NCBI GenBank assembly: GCA_005773635.1
Contig: SXHN01000072.1
Location: forward strand, 16,455 to 80,454
DNA from: Actinomycetota bacterium
GTDB lineage: Bacteria > Actinomycetota > Acidimicrobiia > IMCC26256 > PALSA-610
DNA length: 64,000 nucleotides
Direction of reading: 5' to 3'
The translations under genes and the position numbers were made by a program. Under the pieces are notes generated by a model, which was not told where the DNA came from, ran no database searches, and was given only the letters and a program-made list of their open reading frames with translations. This document shows positions 41,469-50,633 of this stretch, one piece after another; positions within the stretch are counted from its first letter, which is position 1; each line of letters opens with the position of its first letter.

Positions 41469-42971
41469 ATGCTTGCTGCTATTCCATCCGCCGCGGTCCT
41501 GGGCATCGACGGCTACCCCGTAATCGTCGAAGTTCATGTCGCAGCAGGGCTCCCGGCCTACGATCTCGTTGGCCTCCCCGATGCCGCGGGCCGCGAATCA
41601 CGAGAGCGCGTCCGGGCCGCGATCCTGAGTAGCTCGCTCGAATGGCCCATGCGACGCATCACGATCAACCTGGCGCCTGCAGTGCTGCGCAAAGCCGGAA
41701 CCGGTCTCGAAGCCGCCATCGCATGCGGGATCCTGGCGGCATCGGAACAAATCCCTGAAGGGGTGCTCAATCGCACTGCCGTGATCGGCGAACTTGGGCT
41801 CGACGGCACAATGCGTCATGTACCGGGCACCCTTGTGATCGTCGACACGCTGGCCCGCCAAGGCGTCGAGCGGGTGATCGTGCCGGTGCCGTCGGCTCGC
41901 GAAGCAGCGCTGGTTGAGGGCATCGAGATACTGCCCGTTGCGACCCTCGCCGAACTCGTTGCATGTCTCAAAGGTGAATGGTTGTGGGCCAATATTCCCG
42001 AAACCGCGCCACAGGTCATCGAGCCTTGCCTCAATGACGCCCTCGATCTTGGCGAAGTGCGCGGCCTCACCAACGCAAGGCTCGCGCTCGCCGCGGCGGC
42101 GGCAGGCGGCCACCACCTCTTGTTCGTTGGTCCGCCCGGCGCCGGCAAGACCATGTTGGCCAAGCGATTCCCAACGATTGTCGATGATCTCGATCAAACA
42201 CACGCGCTCGAAGTCACGAGGATTTCCTCGGCTGCTGGCATTCCTACTCACGGCCGCCTTGTCGCTACTCCCCCATTCCAGACGCCGCACCACAGTGCTT
42301 CGGCCGCGGCGCTGATCGGCGGTGGCACAGGAGGGCGAGTCCGGCTCGGCGAAGTCACCCTCGCGCACCGGGGCACACTGTTTCTCGACGAGCTTGGAGA
42401 ATTCAGCCCCTGTGTTCTGGACGCCTTGCGACAACCCCTCGAAGACCGCACTATCCACATCAGCCGTGCCGGAATTTCTGCTCAGCTACCAGCCGACTTC
42501 ACGCTCATCGCCTGTTGCAACCCGTGCCCATGTGGCTTGGGTGGCAACTCATGTCGATGCAACGAAGTGATGCGGGCGAGGTACCGCCGTCGGCTGTCCG
42601 GCCCATTACTCGATCGCTTCGATCTACGTATTTTGGTCGAAGGTCCTGGCGCGAATGACCAGCGCGGCGCTACATCGAATGAAACCAAAGCGGTCGTCCT
42701 CGCGGCCATCGCGTTGCAGCGCGAGCGGTTTCAAGCGACACCGTTTCGACGAAATTCCGAGATACCGCAGCGTTGGCTCGATCGCTTCGCTCCACTCGAT
42801 CATGGCGCGAGCAAGGTGCTGCGCGATATCTCCGAGATCCGCAGCCTGACTGGGCGCGGCGTCGCTCGAATTTGGCGGGTAGCGCGCACCTTGGCAGATC
42901 TCGAACTTCATCCCACGATCGCGGCCGAACACATTGATGCTGCATCCAACATGCGCGAGGAAATCATCTAA
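41469..42971 (+). CDS. comM: YifB/ComM family Mg-chelatase-like AAA+ ATPase
   Basis: A 500-residue AAA+ protein. Residues 1-180 form the Lon-like N-domain (GLPAYDLVGLPDAAGRESRE, RITINLAPAVLRKAGTGLEA), then the ATPase core with Walker A GPPGAGKTML near residue 222, Walker B GTLFLDELGEF near residue 304 and the zinc-binding-looking CCNPCPCGLGGNSCRCNE near residue 353. ComM is a helicase promoting branch migration during natural transformation. The start ATG 41469 has GGGAG upstream. Its stop overlaps the dprA start (TAATG). Confidence 0.88.
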   Translation: MLAAIPSAAVLGIDGYPVIVEVHVAAGLPAYDLVGLPDAAGRESRERVRAAILSSSLEWPMRRITINLAPAVLRKAGTGLEAAIACGILAASEQIPEGVLNRTAVIGELGLDGTMRHVPGTLVIVDTLARQGVERVIVPVPSAREAALVEGIEILPVATLAELVACLKGEWLWANIPETAPQVIEPCLNDALDLGEVRGLTNARLALAAAAAGGHHLLFVGPPGAGKTMLAKRFPTIVDDLDQTHALEVTRISSAAGIPTHGRLVATPPFQTPHHSASAAALIGGGTGGRVRLGEVTLAHRGTLFLDELGEFSPCVLDALRQPLEDRTIHISRAGISAQLPADFTLIACCNPCPCGLGGNSCRCNEVMRARYRRRLSGPLLDRFDLRILVEGPGANDQRGATSNETKAVVLAAIALQRERFQATPFRRNSEIPQRWLDRFAPLDHGASKVLRDISEIRSLTGRGVARIWRVARTLADLELHPTIAAEHIDAASNMREEII

Positions 42972-44056
42972 TGGGTTGTTCAGACAACGAGATTGCCGCG
43001 GCTTCGCTCTGTGCGCTGCCCGGCGCCACCGCACAACGCCTCAATCAGCTTTGGCGCATCTGGGGCAGCGCAACCAATGCGCTGAAGGCTGTGCGTGAGG
43101 GCGAGACCGACTACAAAAGATGGGAGATATTCAAAGATCCTCGTGCGTGGCCACGAAGGGCAGAACCGGAAATCATCGCGGCCACGATGCTGCGCAGAGG
43201 AACCCGAGTATTGCTACCGGACGACGCTGATTGGCCCGACACCGCGGGCCTCGACGACCCACCCGCGTTGCTCTTCGCCGAGGGCAATCGATTCGAAGCC
43301 CTTCATACCCATGCGGTCAGCATCGTTGGTACGCGCGCAGCATCGCCGCACGGGCTAGCAGATGCCTACGAACTCGCGACGTTGTGCGCGAAAAATGGCG
43401 TGACTGTCGTGAGTGGTCTTGCGATCGGAATCGATGCTGCCGCGCATCGCGGAGCCATTGATAGCGAAGGCGTGACTGTCGGCGTCGTGGCGACTGGCGT
43501 CGACGTCACCTATCCACGTCGCCACGTCGAGCTGTTCGCTCGTGTGCGCGACAACGGGCTCGTCATCGGCGAATACGCGTTTGGAACTGGCCCTGAACAG
43601 TGGCGGTTCCCGGTACGAAATCGTATTATCGCAACGCTGGCGGGAACATGCGTTGTAGTCGAAGCAACGCACAGCGGTGGTGCATTGAGCACCGCCAAGC
43701 GCGCACTCGACCTCAACCGCGCGGTGTTGGCGATGCCCGGATCTCGCCGCAACCCGGCAGCTGCAGGCACCAACGCGCTGTTACGCGATGGTGCAACGAT
43801 GCTGTTGGAGCCCCGAGACTTGTTCTTGGCCATCGATACCGCGGCGGCAGTCAGCACGCCGTGGGCGATCCAACACCGAGTACCGCTATCACCAAACGCG
43901 CAGCGGATACTCGATGGATTGGCGGGTGATGCGGCCAACGTCGACCAACTCATTAGCGCGACCGGCCTTGAGCCCGCAGGCGTCGCCGCCGCGTTGCGAG
44001 AACTCGAACGCTGCGGCCGCGTCGAACGCAAACACGGCAAATTCTGGCCGCGTTAG
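42971..44056 (+). CDS. dprA: DNA-processing protein DprA
   Basis: A 361-residue DprA/Smf protein. The Rossmann-like core shows SIVGTRAASPHG near residue 117, VVSGLAIGIDAAAHRGAID near residue 145, GVVATGVDVTYPRRH near residue 171 and FPVRNRIIATLA near residue 217. The C-terminal part (QRILDGLAGDAANVDQLISA onward) is the winged-helix DML1-like domain. DprA loads RecA onto incoming single-stranded DNA. It is coupled to comM, as in many actinobacteria. Confidence 0.92.
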   Translation: MGCSDNEIAAASLCALPGATAQRLNQLWRIWGSATNALKAVREGETDYKRWEIFKDPRAWPRRAEPEIIAATMLRRGTRVLLPDDADWPDTAGLDDPPALLFAEGNRFEALHTHAVSIVGTRAASPHGLADAYELATLCAKNGVTVVSGLAIGIDAAAHRGAIDSEGVTVGVVATGVDVTYPRRHVELFARVRDNGLVIGEYAFGTGPEQWRFPVRNRIIATLAGTCVVVEATHSGGALSTAKRALDLNRAVLAMPGSRRNPAAAGTNALLRDGATMLLEPRDLFLAIDTAAAVSTPWAIQHRVPLSPNAQRILDGLAGDAANVDQLISATGLEPAGVAAALRELERCGRVERKHGKFWPR

Positions 44057-44220
44057 CGGTGCTTTGCAGAGGCCGAGTGTCGAAAACGGGTTTCGGGGAG
44101 CTCCTGCGCCGATTCGTTCGGGGAACGGGCCGCGCCTGCGTCCAACATCGCAGGATCCGAATCGTCGTCGGGAGTCACTCCATCAGTGCCATTGTGGGCA
44201 GGCGGCGTACCGTAGGACAC

Positions 44221-44331
44221 ATGGGCTACAACCCGTATCGCAAAGCAGTCCGCCGTCGTTCCGACTACGTGTTTTTGCTGGCCGCCATTTTTGTTGCTGC
44301 TGGTCTCGTGGCCTGGGCGCTCTTCGCGTAG
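44221..44331 (+). CDS. 36-residue single-pass membrane protein
   Basis: A very short ORF (36 codons) starting at ATG 44221 with TAGGAC about 8 bases upstream. The product has a basic N-terminus (MGYNPYRKAVRRRSD) and one transmembrane helix (YVFLLAAIFVAAGLVAWALF). I recall very similar short proteins in actinobacteria near dprA/rnhB-type genes, which supports translation. The function is unknown. Confidence 0.65.
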   Translation: MGYNPYRKAVRRRSDYVFLLAAIFVAAGLVAWALFA

Positions 44332-44342
44332 CGCCTGCAACT

Positions 44343-44561
44343 ATGTATCTCCGCGACGACGAGCCAGTTGAAGTGCGCCACGTGCAGCCGTATGAGGCCG
44401 TGAAGGCCTACCGCTGCCCCGGATGCGACCACGAAATTCAAGTCGGCCTCGGGCACAAAGTCGTGGTGCCCACCGACGCTGCGGATTTACGACGGCATTG
44501 GCACGTGGGCTGCTGGACGCAGGCCGAAAAACGTCGCAAAAACGCCCGCACTCAGCGCTAA
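44343..44561 (+). CDS. Small zinc-binding protein
   Basis: A 72-residue protein with CPGC near residue 25 and a HWHVGC pair near residue 52, forming a probable zinc site, and a basic C-terminus (KRRKNARTQR). It begins 12 bases after the 36-residue membrane protein gene, so the two are probably one transcript. Homologues in actinobacteria are often annotated as ATP/GTP-binding without evidence. The function is unknown. Confidence 0.7.
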   Translation: MYLRDDEPVEVRHVQPYEAVKAYRCPGCDHEIQVGLGHKVVVPTDAADLRRHWHVGCWTQAEKRRKNARTQR

Positions 44562-44640
44562 CCGTCCACCCACCGCGGTCCCACACAAACCCCGCAAACC
44601 ACCAGATCGTGGGACCACCCAAGCCCCGGCGATGGCGCGT

Positions 44641-45003
44641 TTAGAACGCGGCTTCGATGATCTCGACCTTGGGCCCCGCAGCGCCTGGCATGACGGATGC
44701 GACATCGAAACGCACTCCGCAGCCTGGCTGCGGTTGCGCCTCCAAGAACAGCCCGGCGAGTTTGCGCAATCGCAGCTGTTTGGCACGAGTGATGGCTTCC
44801 ACCGGCAGGCCAAAGGCGCTCGACGACCGCGTCTTCACCTCGCAAATCACGAGCACGCGACCGCGCCGCGCGACGATGTCAATTTCGCCGCCACGGACCC
44901 GCCAGTTGCGCGCCACGATGGCATAGCCCGCCGCGACATACCAAGCTGCCGCGGCTTGTTCTCCGAGAGCGCCCACTTCACGGCGATCCACCACGACATT
45001 CAC
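44641..45003 (-). CDS. UPF0102 (YraN) family nuclease-like protein
   Basis: A 120-residue protein with the UPF0102 (PF02021) PD-(D/E)xK-like core: GALGEQAAAAWYVAAGYAIV near residue 11, RGGEIDIVARRGRVLVICEV near residue 37 and KTRSS. The Glu-Asp and Glu-x-Lys pairs would bind the metal. Members are thought to process DNA or Holliday junctions but are poorly characterised. Its ATG overlaps the DUF2469 stop by 4 bases. Confidence 0.85.
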   Translation of the reverse strand: MNVVVDRREVGALGEQAAAAWYVAAGYAIVARNWRVRGGEIDIVARRGRVLVICEVKTRSSSAFGLPVEAITRAKQLRLRKLAGLFLEAQPQPGCGVRFDVASVMPGAAGPKVEIIEAAF

Positions 45004-45293
45004 GCTTCCTTAACGGGAAGCTCCTCGATGTTGACGTCTTTAAAACTCAACACGCGAACGCTTTGGACGAAACGCGCCGGGCGATACATATCCCACACCC
45101 AAGCGTCGCTGAGTGTCAGCTCGAAGAATGTCCGACCGTTTTCGGTCCGCACCTCCGTAGCCACTTCGTTGGCGAGATAGAAACGGCGCTCGGTTTCGAC
45201 AACGTAACGAAATAGAGGCGCGACGTCTTTGTACTCTTTGTAGAGCTGGAGCTCGATCTCGGTTTCGTATCGTTCCAGATCTTCTGTGCTCAT
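45000..45293 (-). CDS. DUF2469 protein
   Basis: A 97-residue protein of the actinobacterial DUF2469 (PF10611) family: MSTEDLERYETEIELQLYKE at the start and YVVETERRFYLANEVATEVR near residue 30. It is acidic, conserved between rplS and yraN in actinobacteria, and of unknown function. The last codons overlap the start of the YraN-like gene. Confidence 0.85.
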   Translation of the reverse strand: MSTEDLERYETEIELQLYKEYKDVAPLFRYVVETERRFYLANEVATEVRTENGRTFFELTLSDAWVWDMYRPARFVQSVRVLSFKDVNIEELPVKEA

Positions 45294-45373
45294 AGTCCCA
45301 TCCTAGAAGCCGACGTTGCTACTTTCTTCGGTGGTTCGCGCAGACTTCTGACAATTCCGGCCCACAACGAAAA

Positions 45374-45397
45374 AGTGCGCCCTCGAAAGGGCGCACT
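45374..45397 (-). terminator. Rho-independent terminator of the rplS operon
   Basis: Perfect arms AGTGCGCCCT and AGGGCGCACT with a short CGAA loop; on the minus strand the hairpin is followed by TTTTTC. It lies 27 bases after the rplS stop codon. Confidence 0.8.
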
Positions 45398-45423
45398 CGA
45401 CGACATACTGATCGCAATTTGGG

Positions 45424-45768
45424 CTAGAAGCGCTTCTCTTTGATCTTGGCTTTCTTACCAATACGGTCGCGCTGATAGTAGAGCTTGGCGCGCCGAACGT
45501 CACCGAGGGTGACGACTTCGATCTTGGAAATCGTTGGCGAGTGCAGCGGGAATGTGCGCTCAACGCCCACGCCGAAACTGACCTTGCGAACAGTGAATGT
45601 CTCACGCAGCCCGCCACCCTGGCGACGAATTACGTGGCCTTGGAACAGCTGTACCCGCTCACGGTTACCTTCAACAACCCGGACGTGCACCTTCAGCGTG
45701 TCGCCGGGCGCGAATTCGGGAACGTCGTCTCGCAGGCTGTCGCGATCGACTAGATCAGTGCGGTTCAT
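45424..45768 (-). CDS. rplS: Ribosomal protein bL19
   Basis: A 114-residue bL19 of the large ribosomal subunit. It has [20 protein letters not shown] near residue 19, [20 protein letters not shown] near residue 40 and the basic end [18 protein letters not shown]. The start ATG 45768 has GGAG upstream. It is the last gene of the rpsP-KH-rimM-trmD-rplS run and is followed by a terminator. Confidence 0.95.
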   Translation of the reverse strand: MNRTDLVDRDSLRDDVPEFAPGDTLKVHVRVVEGNRERVQLFQGHVIRRQGGGLRETFTVRKVSFGVGVERTFPLHSPTISKIEVVTLGDVRRAKLYYQRDRIGKKAKIKEKRF

Positions 45769-45852
45769 GGCGCAGGGCTCCTGTAGTGGCTTCGTTGAGT
45801 CGCGGTCGCGAGGATCCCAACCGAGTGGGGCAACGTGCAACAGGTGGGTATG

Positions 45853-46581
45853 TTACCGGTCTGGTGTCGCTGACGGGAACTCGCGCAGCAGCGCCTCATC
45901 AGACTCGCTTAGGCCACCAGCGAGTAAGTCGGGCCGGCGAGCAATCGTGCGCCGGAGTGCTTCGGCCCGCCTCCAGCGGGCTACGCGAGCGTGGTCGCCG
46001 CTGCGTAGCACCTCAGGGATCGTCCAACCTCGGAACTGCGCCGGGCGGGTGTACTGCGGATATTCCAGTAGTCCGTGGCTGAAGCTCTCATCGGCAGCCG
46101 ATGCATCGTTACCGAGCACACCAGGAACCAGCCGAGCAACGGCCTCGATTATCACCAACGCGCCAGGCTCCCCGCCTGCCAACACGAAATCACCGATCGA
46201 TACCTCGTCGTCACAAAGATGGTCGGCTACGCGTTGATCGACACCCTCATATCGTCCGCACAGCAACGAGAATCCTTCCAGCTGCGCCAACTCTTCGGCA
46301 TACCGCTGATCAAAGCGACGACCACTCGGACTCAGCAACAACAACGGGCGCGGAGGCTGTACCGTTTCAACGGCTTCGAAGAGCGGTGCCGGCAGCATCA
46401 CCATCCCCGCACCTCCACCGAACGGCGCATCGTCGACGCTGCGGTGCCGATCGTGGGTGTAATCCCGGGGATCGTGCATCCGCACGTCGAGCACCTCCGA
46501 CTCGATCGCACGGCTGAGAACGGTAGTTTCAAACGCGCCCCGCAGATACTGCGGAAAGAGCGTGAAAACATCGATTCTCAT
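45853..46581 (-). CDS. trmD: tRNA (guanine37-N1)-methyltransferase TrmD
   Basis: A 242-residue SPOUT methyltransferase. Motifs are MRIDVFTLFPQYL at the start, DDAPFGGGAGMVM near residue 50, LLCGRYEGVDQRVADHL near residue 105, EVSIGDFVLAGGEPGALVII near residue 125 and PQYTRPAQFRG near residue 173. It methylates G37 in tRNAs to keep the reading frame. It lies 4 bases after rimM. Confidence 0.95.
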   Translation of the reverse strand: MRIDVFTLFPQYLRGAFETTVLSRAIESEVLDVRMHDPRDYTHDRHRSVDDAPFGGGAGMVMLPAPLFEAVETVQPPRPLLLLSPSGRRFDQRYAEELAQLEGFSLLCGRYEGVDQRVADHLCDDEVSIGDFVLAGGEPGALVIIEAVARLVPGVLGNDASAADESFSHGLLEYPQYTRPAQFRGWTIPEVLRSGDHARVARWRRAEALRRTIARRPDLLAGGLSESDEALLREFPSATPDR

Positions 46582-46585
46582 TGGA

Positions 46586-47095
46586 TTATTCGAACAGTTC
46601 AAAGAGTCCGGCGGGTGGGTCTATCGTCACAATTCGCGCCGCTCTGTCGTGGCGCACCACAAACACCATCGGCACCAACGCACCGCCCGATAGCGACAAA
46701 ATATCGTGGGCGGGGTTTTCAAGCACAGTCTCGATGACGCCGCACTCGGTGCCATCAGCCAGCCGACACGTGCTACCGACGAGTTCGTGCAACCACATTT
46801 CGCCGTCGGGCAACTCGCCGAGCGGGTCGCCATACAACAACGTACCCCGCAACGCCTCGGCAACCTCACGAGTACCAATGACATCAAGACGCACGACATA
46901 CTTTTCTGACTGCAACCGGCTCGCCATGATCACATAGGTGCGATCATGAACATCGAACAACGTCGAACCGACTTGGAACCGCTCCGGGCGATTGGATATC
47001 GGTGCAATCACAACATCGCCTTTCAGCCCGTGAGCTTTGGCGATGCGGCCTACTTCGAGGCGATCAGTCAACAACTTCGAGCGTAACGCGCTCAT
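46586..47095 (-). CDS. rimM: Ribosome maturation factor RimM
   Basis: A 169-residue RimM with the N-terminal barrel (LEVGRIAKAHGLKGDVVIAP near residue 14) and the C-terminal PRC-like barrel (DGEMWLHELVGSTCRLADGT near residue 98, PMVFVV). It helps 30S maturation. The start is uncertain: ATG 47095 overlaps the KH gene by 32 bases, while a TTG near 47074 would give a shorter overlap. Confidence 0.9.
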   Translation of the reverse strand: MSALRSKLLTDRLEVGRIAKAHGLKGDVVIAPISNRPERFQVGSTLFDVHDRTYVIMASRLQSEKYVVRLDVIGTREVAEALRGTLLYGDPLGELPDGEMWLHELVGSTCRLADGTECGVIETVLENPAHDILSLSGGALVPMVFVVRHDRAARIVTIDPPAGLFELFE

Positions 47096-47384
47096 TGTCG
47101 GCGGCACCAGCAGCCCGGGCCACCTGTCGCAGTGCCTGAACTGTGCGGCCTCGCCGCCCGATCAAACGACCGACATCGCCAGGTGCAGCACGGACGGTGA
47201 GCACCGCTTCACCATCGCGACCCTCTTGCAAATCAACGTCGATACCGGCGGGTTCGTCGACGAGTGCTTTTGCAAGAAACTCCGTGACGCGATGCGCACG
47301 CGCACCAACGACACGATTGCCTGGCGCACCAACTTCGTCGAGTTCATCGGCTTCTGCGTCGAACGCTTCGCCGTCGATGCTCAC
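47064..47384 (-). CDS. khpA: KH-domain RNA-binding protein (KhpA/YlqC)
   Basis: A 106-residue protein with an acidic N-terminal extension ([20 protein letters not shown], residues 2-21) and a KH domain. The GxxG loop is [17 protein letters not shown] near residue 72. KhpA binds RNA with KhpB in other Gram-positives. Its ATG overlaps the rpsP stop (ATGA). The N-terminal extension is longer than in most KhpA proteins. Confidence 0.88.
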   Translation of the reverse strand: MSIDGEAFDAEADELDEVGAPGNRVVGARAHRVTEFLAKALVDEPAGIDVDLQEGRDGEAVLTVRAAPGDVGRLIGRRGRTVQALRQVARAAGAADNERVTLEVVD

Positions 47385-47710
47385 TCGGTTGCGGCTTTCG
47401 GCTTCGGAGCCGAGGTCCGCGGCTTGGGCTTACACGCAGCCGGTTTGCCATGTTTGGCTTGGTAGGAATCCCAAACGCCGGCGATAGCAAGGATCTTGCC
47501 TGCCTGCTCTGTGGGCTGTGCGCCTTTTTCAATCCAGGCAAGCGCGGAATCGGCATCGATGTTGATGAGCGAAGGCTCGCGACGCGGTTCGTATTGGCCG
47601 AGGATTTCAATAAAGCGCCCGTCACGCGGGCTGCGCGAATCGGAAACTACGACGCGATAGGTCGGCTGCTTCTTCTTGCCGACGCGCATTAAGCGGATCT
47701 TGACCGCCAC
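47381..47710 (-). CDS. rpsP: Ribosomal protein bS16
   Basis: A 109-residue bS16: [20 protein letters not shown] at the N-terminus, [19 protein letters not shown] near residue 24 and [20 protein letters not shown] near residue 52. The C-terminal tail after residue 90 is basic and Pro/Ala-rich. First gene of the minus-strand run to rplS. Confidence 0.95.
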   Translation of the reverse strand: MAVKIRLMRVGKKKQPTYRVVVSDSRSPRDGRFIEILGQYEPRREPSLINIDADSALAWIEKGAQPTEQAGKILAIAGVWDSYQAKHGKPAACKPKPRTSAPKPKAATE

Positions 47711-47828
47711 AGTGGATCTCCCTGGTACAGGTTGAGTTACGGGTGAAACGAGCTAGTTCGCACGAACGATAGATACCGTGCGGACCGAGAGAGTCTAGGC
47801 CACCGCCCGGCCCAATCCCCGACCCGAC

Positions 47829-49340
47829 TCAACGCCGCGGACCCGACCCGGGAAATTGCGGTCCGCCCAAGCCCCCAAAGTCGCCCAAATCGCCGAGCTT
47901 GCTGAGATCGCTCAAGTCACCAAGTTCGCCCAGGTCTGGAAATCCTGCGGGCAGGCCCGCACGCCCCTGACCTTTGCCCTTGGGGCTCGTGGTGCCCGCG
48001 GCAGTCACCCGCCCGCCCTTTTTCTTGTTTTTCTTGCCCTTGCGCGTGACCATCTTGCCCATCACACCCATTTGGCCCATCATCTGCTGCATCTGCTTGA
48101 ACTGCTTCAACAGATTGTTGACGTCGTTGGTCGTGGTACCCGAGCCTTTCGCAATTCGGGCACGACGCGACCCGTTGATCAGATCGGGTTTGCGGCGCTC
48201 TTCAAGCGTCATCGATTGAATAATTGCCTCGACGCGCCCTATCTCTTTGTCGTCGATATCGGCATTCTTGATTTCTTTGGGCATGCCGGGCAACATCCCC
48301 ATCACGTTTTGCAACGGACCCATTTTCTTGATTTGTGCGAACGCACTAAGAAAGTCTTCAAGTGTGAAGGTGCCGTCGCGCATGATCTCTTCCGCGCGTT
48401 CTTGCTGCGCAGTATCGAAGGTGGCCTCCGCCTTTTCGATCAACGTGAGGACATCACCCATCCCGAGAATGCGACTCGCCATCCGGTCGGGGTGAAATAC
48501 TTCGAACTCGTCGAGTTTTTCGCCGGTGCCAGCGAACAAAATGGGCTTGCCCACAACTTCTTTGACACTCAAGGCCGAACCACCGCGAGCGTCTCCATCA
48601 ATCTTGGTGATAATCACGCCGTCAAGACCGATTTGCTCGTTGAATTCAACCGCGACGTCAACGGCTTGCTGGCCGATCATCGCATCGATCACTAACAACG
48701 TGTTGTGCGGCTTGATCGCATCACGAATCTCGCGCAATTCATCCATGAGTTCGGCATCAATTTGCAAACGGCCCGCGGTGTCGACAATCACGATGTTGCG
48801 CCCAAGTCGAGCCGCTTCTTCAATACCTTTTCGAGCAACCGTTACGGGATCGCTGCTCTCACTGAAGAACGGCACATCGACGCGCTGTGCCAGGGTGCGT
48901 AGCTGTTCAACTGCGGCAAGACGTTGCAGGTCCGCTCCCACCAACAACGGATGCAAGCCCTGACTTTTGAGATGCTTGGCAAGTTTTCCCGCGTGGGTGG
49001 TTTTGCCGGAACCTTGCAGACCCGCCAACATGATAATCGTCGGCGGCTTCGAGCTCATCGTGATCTTGCCAGTCTCGCCACCAAGAATAGTGGTGAGTTC
49101 CTCGTTGACAATCTTGATGATTTGTTGAGCAGGATTCAGCGCCTTATGAATCTCGGCACCAACGGCACGGTCTTTTACTCGGTCGACGAACGCCCTAGCA
49201 ACCCTGGCATTGACGTCGGCGCTGATCAAAGCGCGACGCAACTCCCCAGCGACTTCATCGACATCGCGAGCGCTGAGTACGCCCTTTTTGCCAATGCGTT
49301 TAAAGATTCCTTCGAAGCGATCCGACAGAGATTCAAACAT
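47829..49340 (-). CDS. ffh: Signal recognition particle protein Ffh
   Basis: A 503-residue SRP GTPase. It has the N domain (FESLSDRFEGIFKRIGKKGV), the G domain with GLQGSGKTTHAGKLA near residue 107, DTAGRLQIDAELM near residue 190 and TKIDGDARGGSALS near residue 245, and the Met-rich M domain (NLLKQFKQMQQMMGQMG near residue 408). The extreme C-terminus after residue 440 is a basic then Gly/Leu/Asp repeat tail (GELGDLSDLSKLGDLGDFGG), longer than in many homologues. Ffh targets ribosomes to FtsY. Confidence 0.95.
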   Translation of the reverse strand: MFESLSDRFEGIFKRIGKKGVLSARDVDEVAGELRRALISADVNARVARAFVDRVKDRAVGAEIHKALNPAQQIIKIVNEELTTILGGETGKITMSSKPPTIIMLAGLQGSGKTTHAGKLAKHLKSQGLHPLLVGADLQRLAAVEQLRTLAQRVDVPFFSESSDPVTVARKGIEEAARLGRNIVIVDTAGRLQIDAELMDELREIRDAIKPHNTLLVIDAMIGQQAVDVAVEFNEQIGLDGVIITKIDGDARGGSALSVKEVVGKPILFAGTGEKLDEFEVFHPDRMASRILGMGDVLTLIEKAEATFDTAQQERAEEIMRDGTFTLEDFLSAFAQIKKMGPLQNVMGMLPGMPKEIKNADIDDKEIGRVEAIIQSMTLEERRKPDLINGSRRARIAKGSGTTTNDVNNLLKQFKQMQQMMGQMGVMGKMVTRKGKKNKKKGGRVTAAGTTSPKGKGQGRAGLPAGFPDLGELGDLSDLSKLGDLGDFGGLGGPQFPGSGPRR

Positions 49341-49424
49341 GATGTGTGAATCTAGTTTCGCTGCGCGTACGCACGTGTTTTCAGCGCCAAAGGGCGGCGC
49401 GACTCATGAGTACCACCCAGCCAG

Positions 49425-50603
49425 CTAATCCTCGAACAATGCCGCCGCGAACTCAGCTGGGTCGAATTCGATCAAATCGCCCGCAGTCTCTCCCACACCA
49501 ACCGCTTTGACGGGAAGGCCCAATTCGGACTGGATTGCCAACACGATTCCACCTTTCGCGGTTCCATCGAGCTTGGTCAAAACGATTCCGGTTACTTGCA
49601 CAACCTCCGCGAACACCTTGGCCTGCTGGAGCCCATTTTGGCCGGTCGTTGCATCGAGCACCAACAGCACTTCTTTGAGTGCTCCGTCGGTGCGATCGAT
49701 GATGCGCTTGAGCTTCTCGAGCTCGGCCATCAGGTTGTTCTTGTTATGGAGTCGCCCAGCAGTATCGATCATTAACAGATCTACACGTTTGCTTGTGGCC
49801 GAACTCATCGCGTCGAAAACAATCGAACCGGGGTCGGCGCCCTCTTGGCCGCGCACAATATCGGCGCTGGTCTTGTGCGCCCACTGGGTCAGTTGTTCGG
49901 CCGCGGCGGCTCGGAACGTGTCCGCCGCGGCAAGCATCACGGAGCGCCCGGCAGCACCATGCTGTGCCGCGAACTTCCCAATACTGGTGGTCTTGCCCAC
50001 GCCATTGACACCGACGAACATCCAAACGTTGAGTTCATTGGGTTCGCATCGCAAGTTGCGATCTGGCGCACGCTCAAGGAGCGACTCGACCTCGGATCGT
50101 AATAACGCGACAACTTCGTCAGGATCGCTGACTTTGAATTCTTTGACTCGGGCCTTCACTGCATCGAGTAACGCAGCGGTGGTATCGATCCCCACGTCGG
50201 CGAGCAGCAGCGCCTCTTCCAAATCGTCCCACGTCGCGGCGTCGATCGAACGGCCAGCAATTCCTCGGAGGTAGCCAGCGAATGAAGATCGGGTCCGGCC
50301 AAGCCGATCGCGCAATCGGGCTGGAACAATCTGGTCCGGCTCAACGACCTCGACAGTTTCCGGTGCAAACTCCTGCACGCCGCGAGACAGGTCAAGCGCC
50401 GCGGGGTCACCAACGCCGACAGGGGTCGTGGCTTCGGTGACGTCTGCACCGGACTCAGGTTCGCGATGGAGAGCTTGCGTATCGGCGCCCGATCCCGGCT
50501 CTTGTTTGGGTAGGCGAATCGACCGCCGAAATCCGAACGTGACCGACAGCGCGGCAATCGCTAGCACGCCCAGAACGATGAGAAACGTAGAAAGTGATGA
50601 CAT
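49425..50603 (-). CDS. ftsY: SRP receptor FtsY
   Basis: A 392-residue SRP receptor GTPase. A single N-terminal transmembrane helix (STFLIVLGVLAIAALSVTFG, residues 5-24) anchors it, as is common in actinobacterial FtsY. An acidic linker precedes the NG domain with GVNGVGKTTSIGKFAAQHG near residue 201, DTFRAAAAEQL near residue 227, DTAGRLHNKNNLM near residue 281 and TKLDGTAKGG near residue 345. It is cotranscribed with the smc-side genes of this block. Confidence 0.94.
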   Translation of the reverse strand: MSSLSTFLIVLGVLAIAALSVTFGFRRSIRLPKQEPGSGADTQALHREPESGADVTEATTPVGVGDPAALDLSRGVQEFAPETVEVVEPDQIVPARLRDRLGRTRSSFAGYLRGIAGRSIDAATWDDLEEALLLADVGIDTTAALLDAVKARVKEFKVSDPDEVVALLRSEVESLLERAPDRNLRCEPNELNVWMFVGVNGVGKTTSIGKFAAQHGAAGRSVMLAAADTFRAAAAEQLTQWAHKTSADIVRGQEGADPGSIVFDAMSSATSKRVDLLMIDTAGRLHNKNNLMAELEKLKRIIDRTDGALKEVLLVLDATTGQNGLQQAKVFAEVVQVTGIVLTKLDGTAKGGIVLAIQSELGLPVKAVGVGETAGDLIEFDPAEFAAALFED

Positions 50604-50633
50604 TGCGGCGCAGGCTAGATGGTGCTCGCTGAC

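Noticed and set aside
41598..42458. 286-codon minus-strand ORF opposite comM
   Set aside because: Shadow of comM, whose Walker motifs are intact.
44577..44616. Inverted repeat GGTCCCAC / GTGGGACC as a terminator
   Set aside because: The 24-base loop is long and there is no T-tract; too weak to call.
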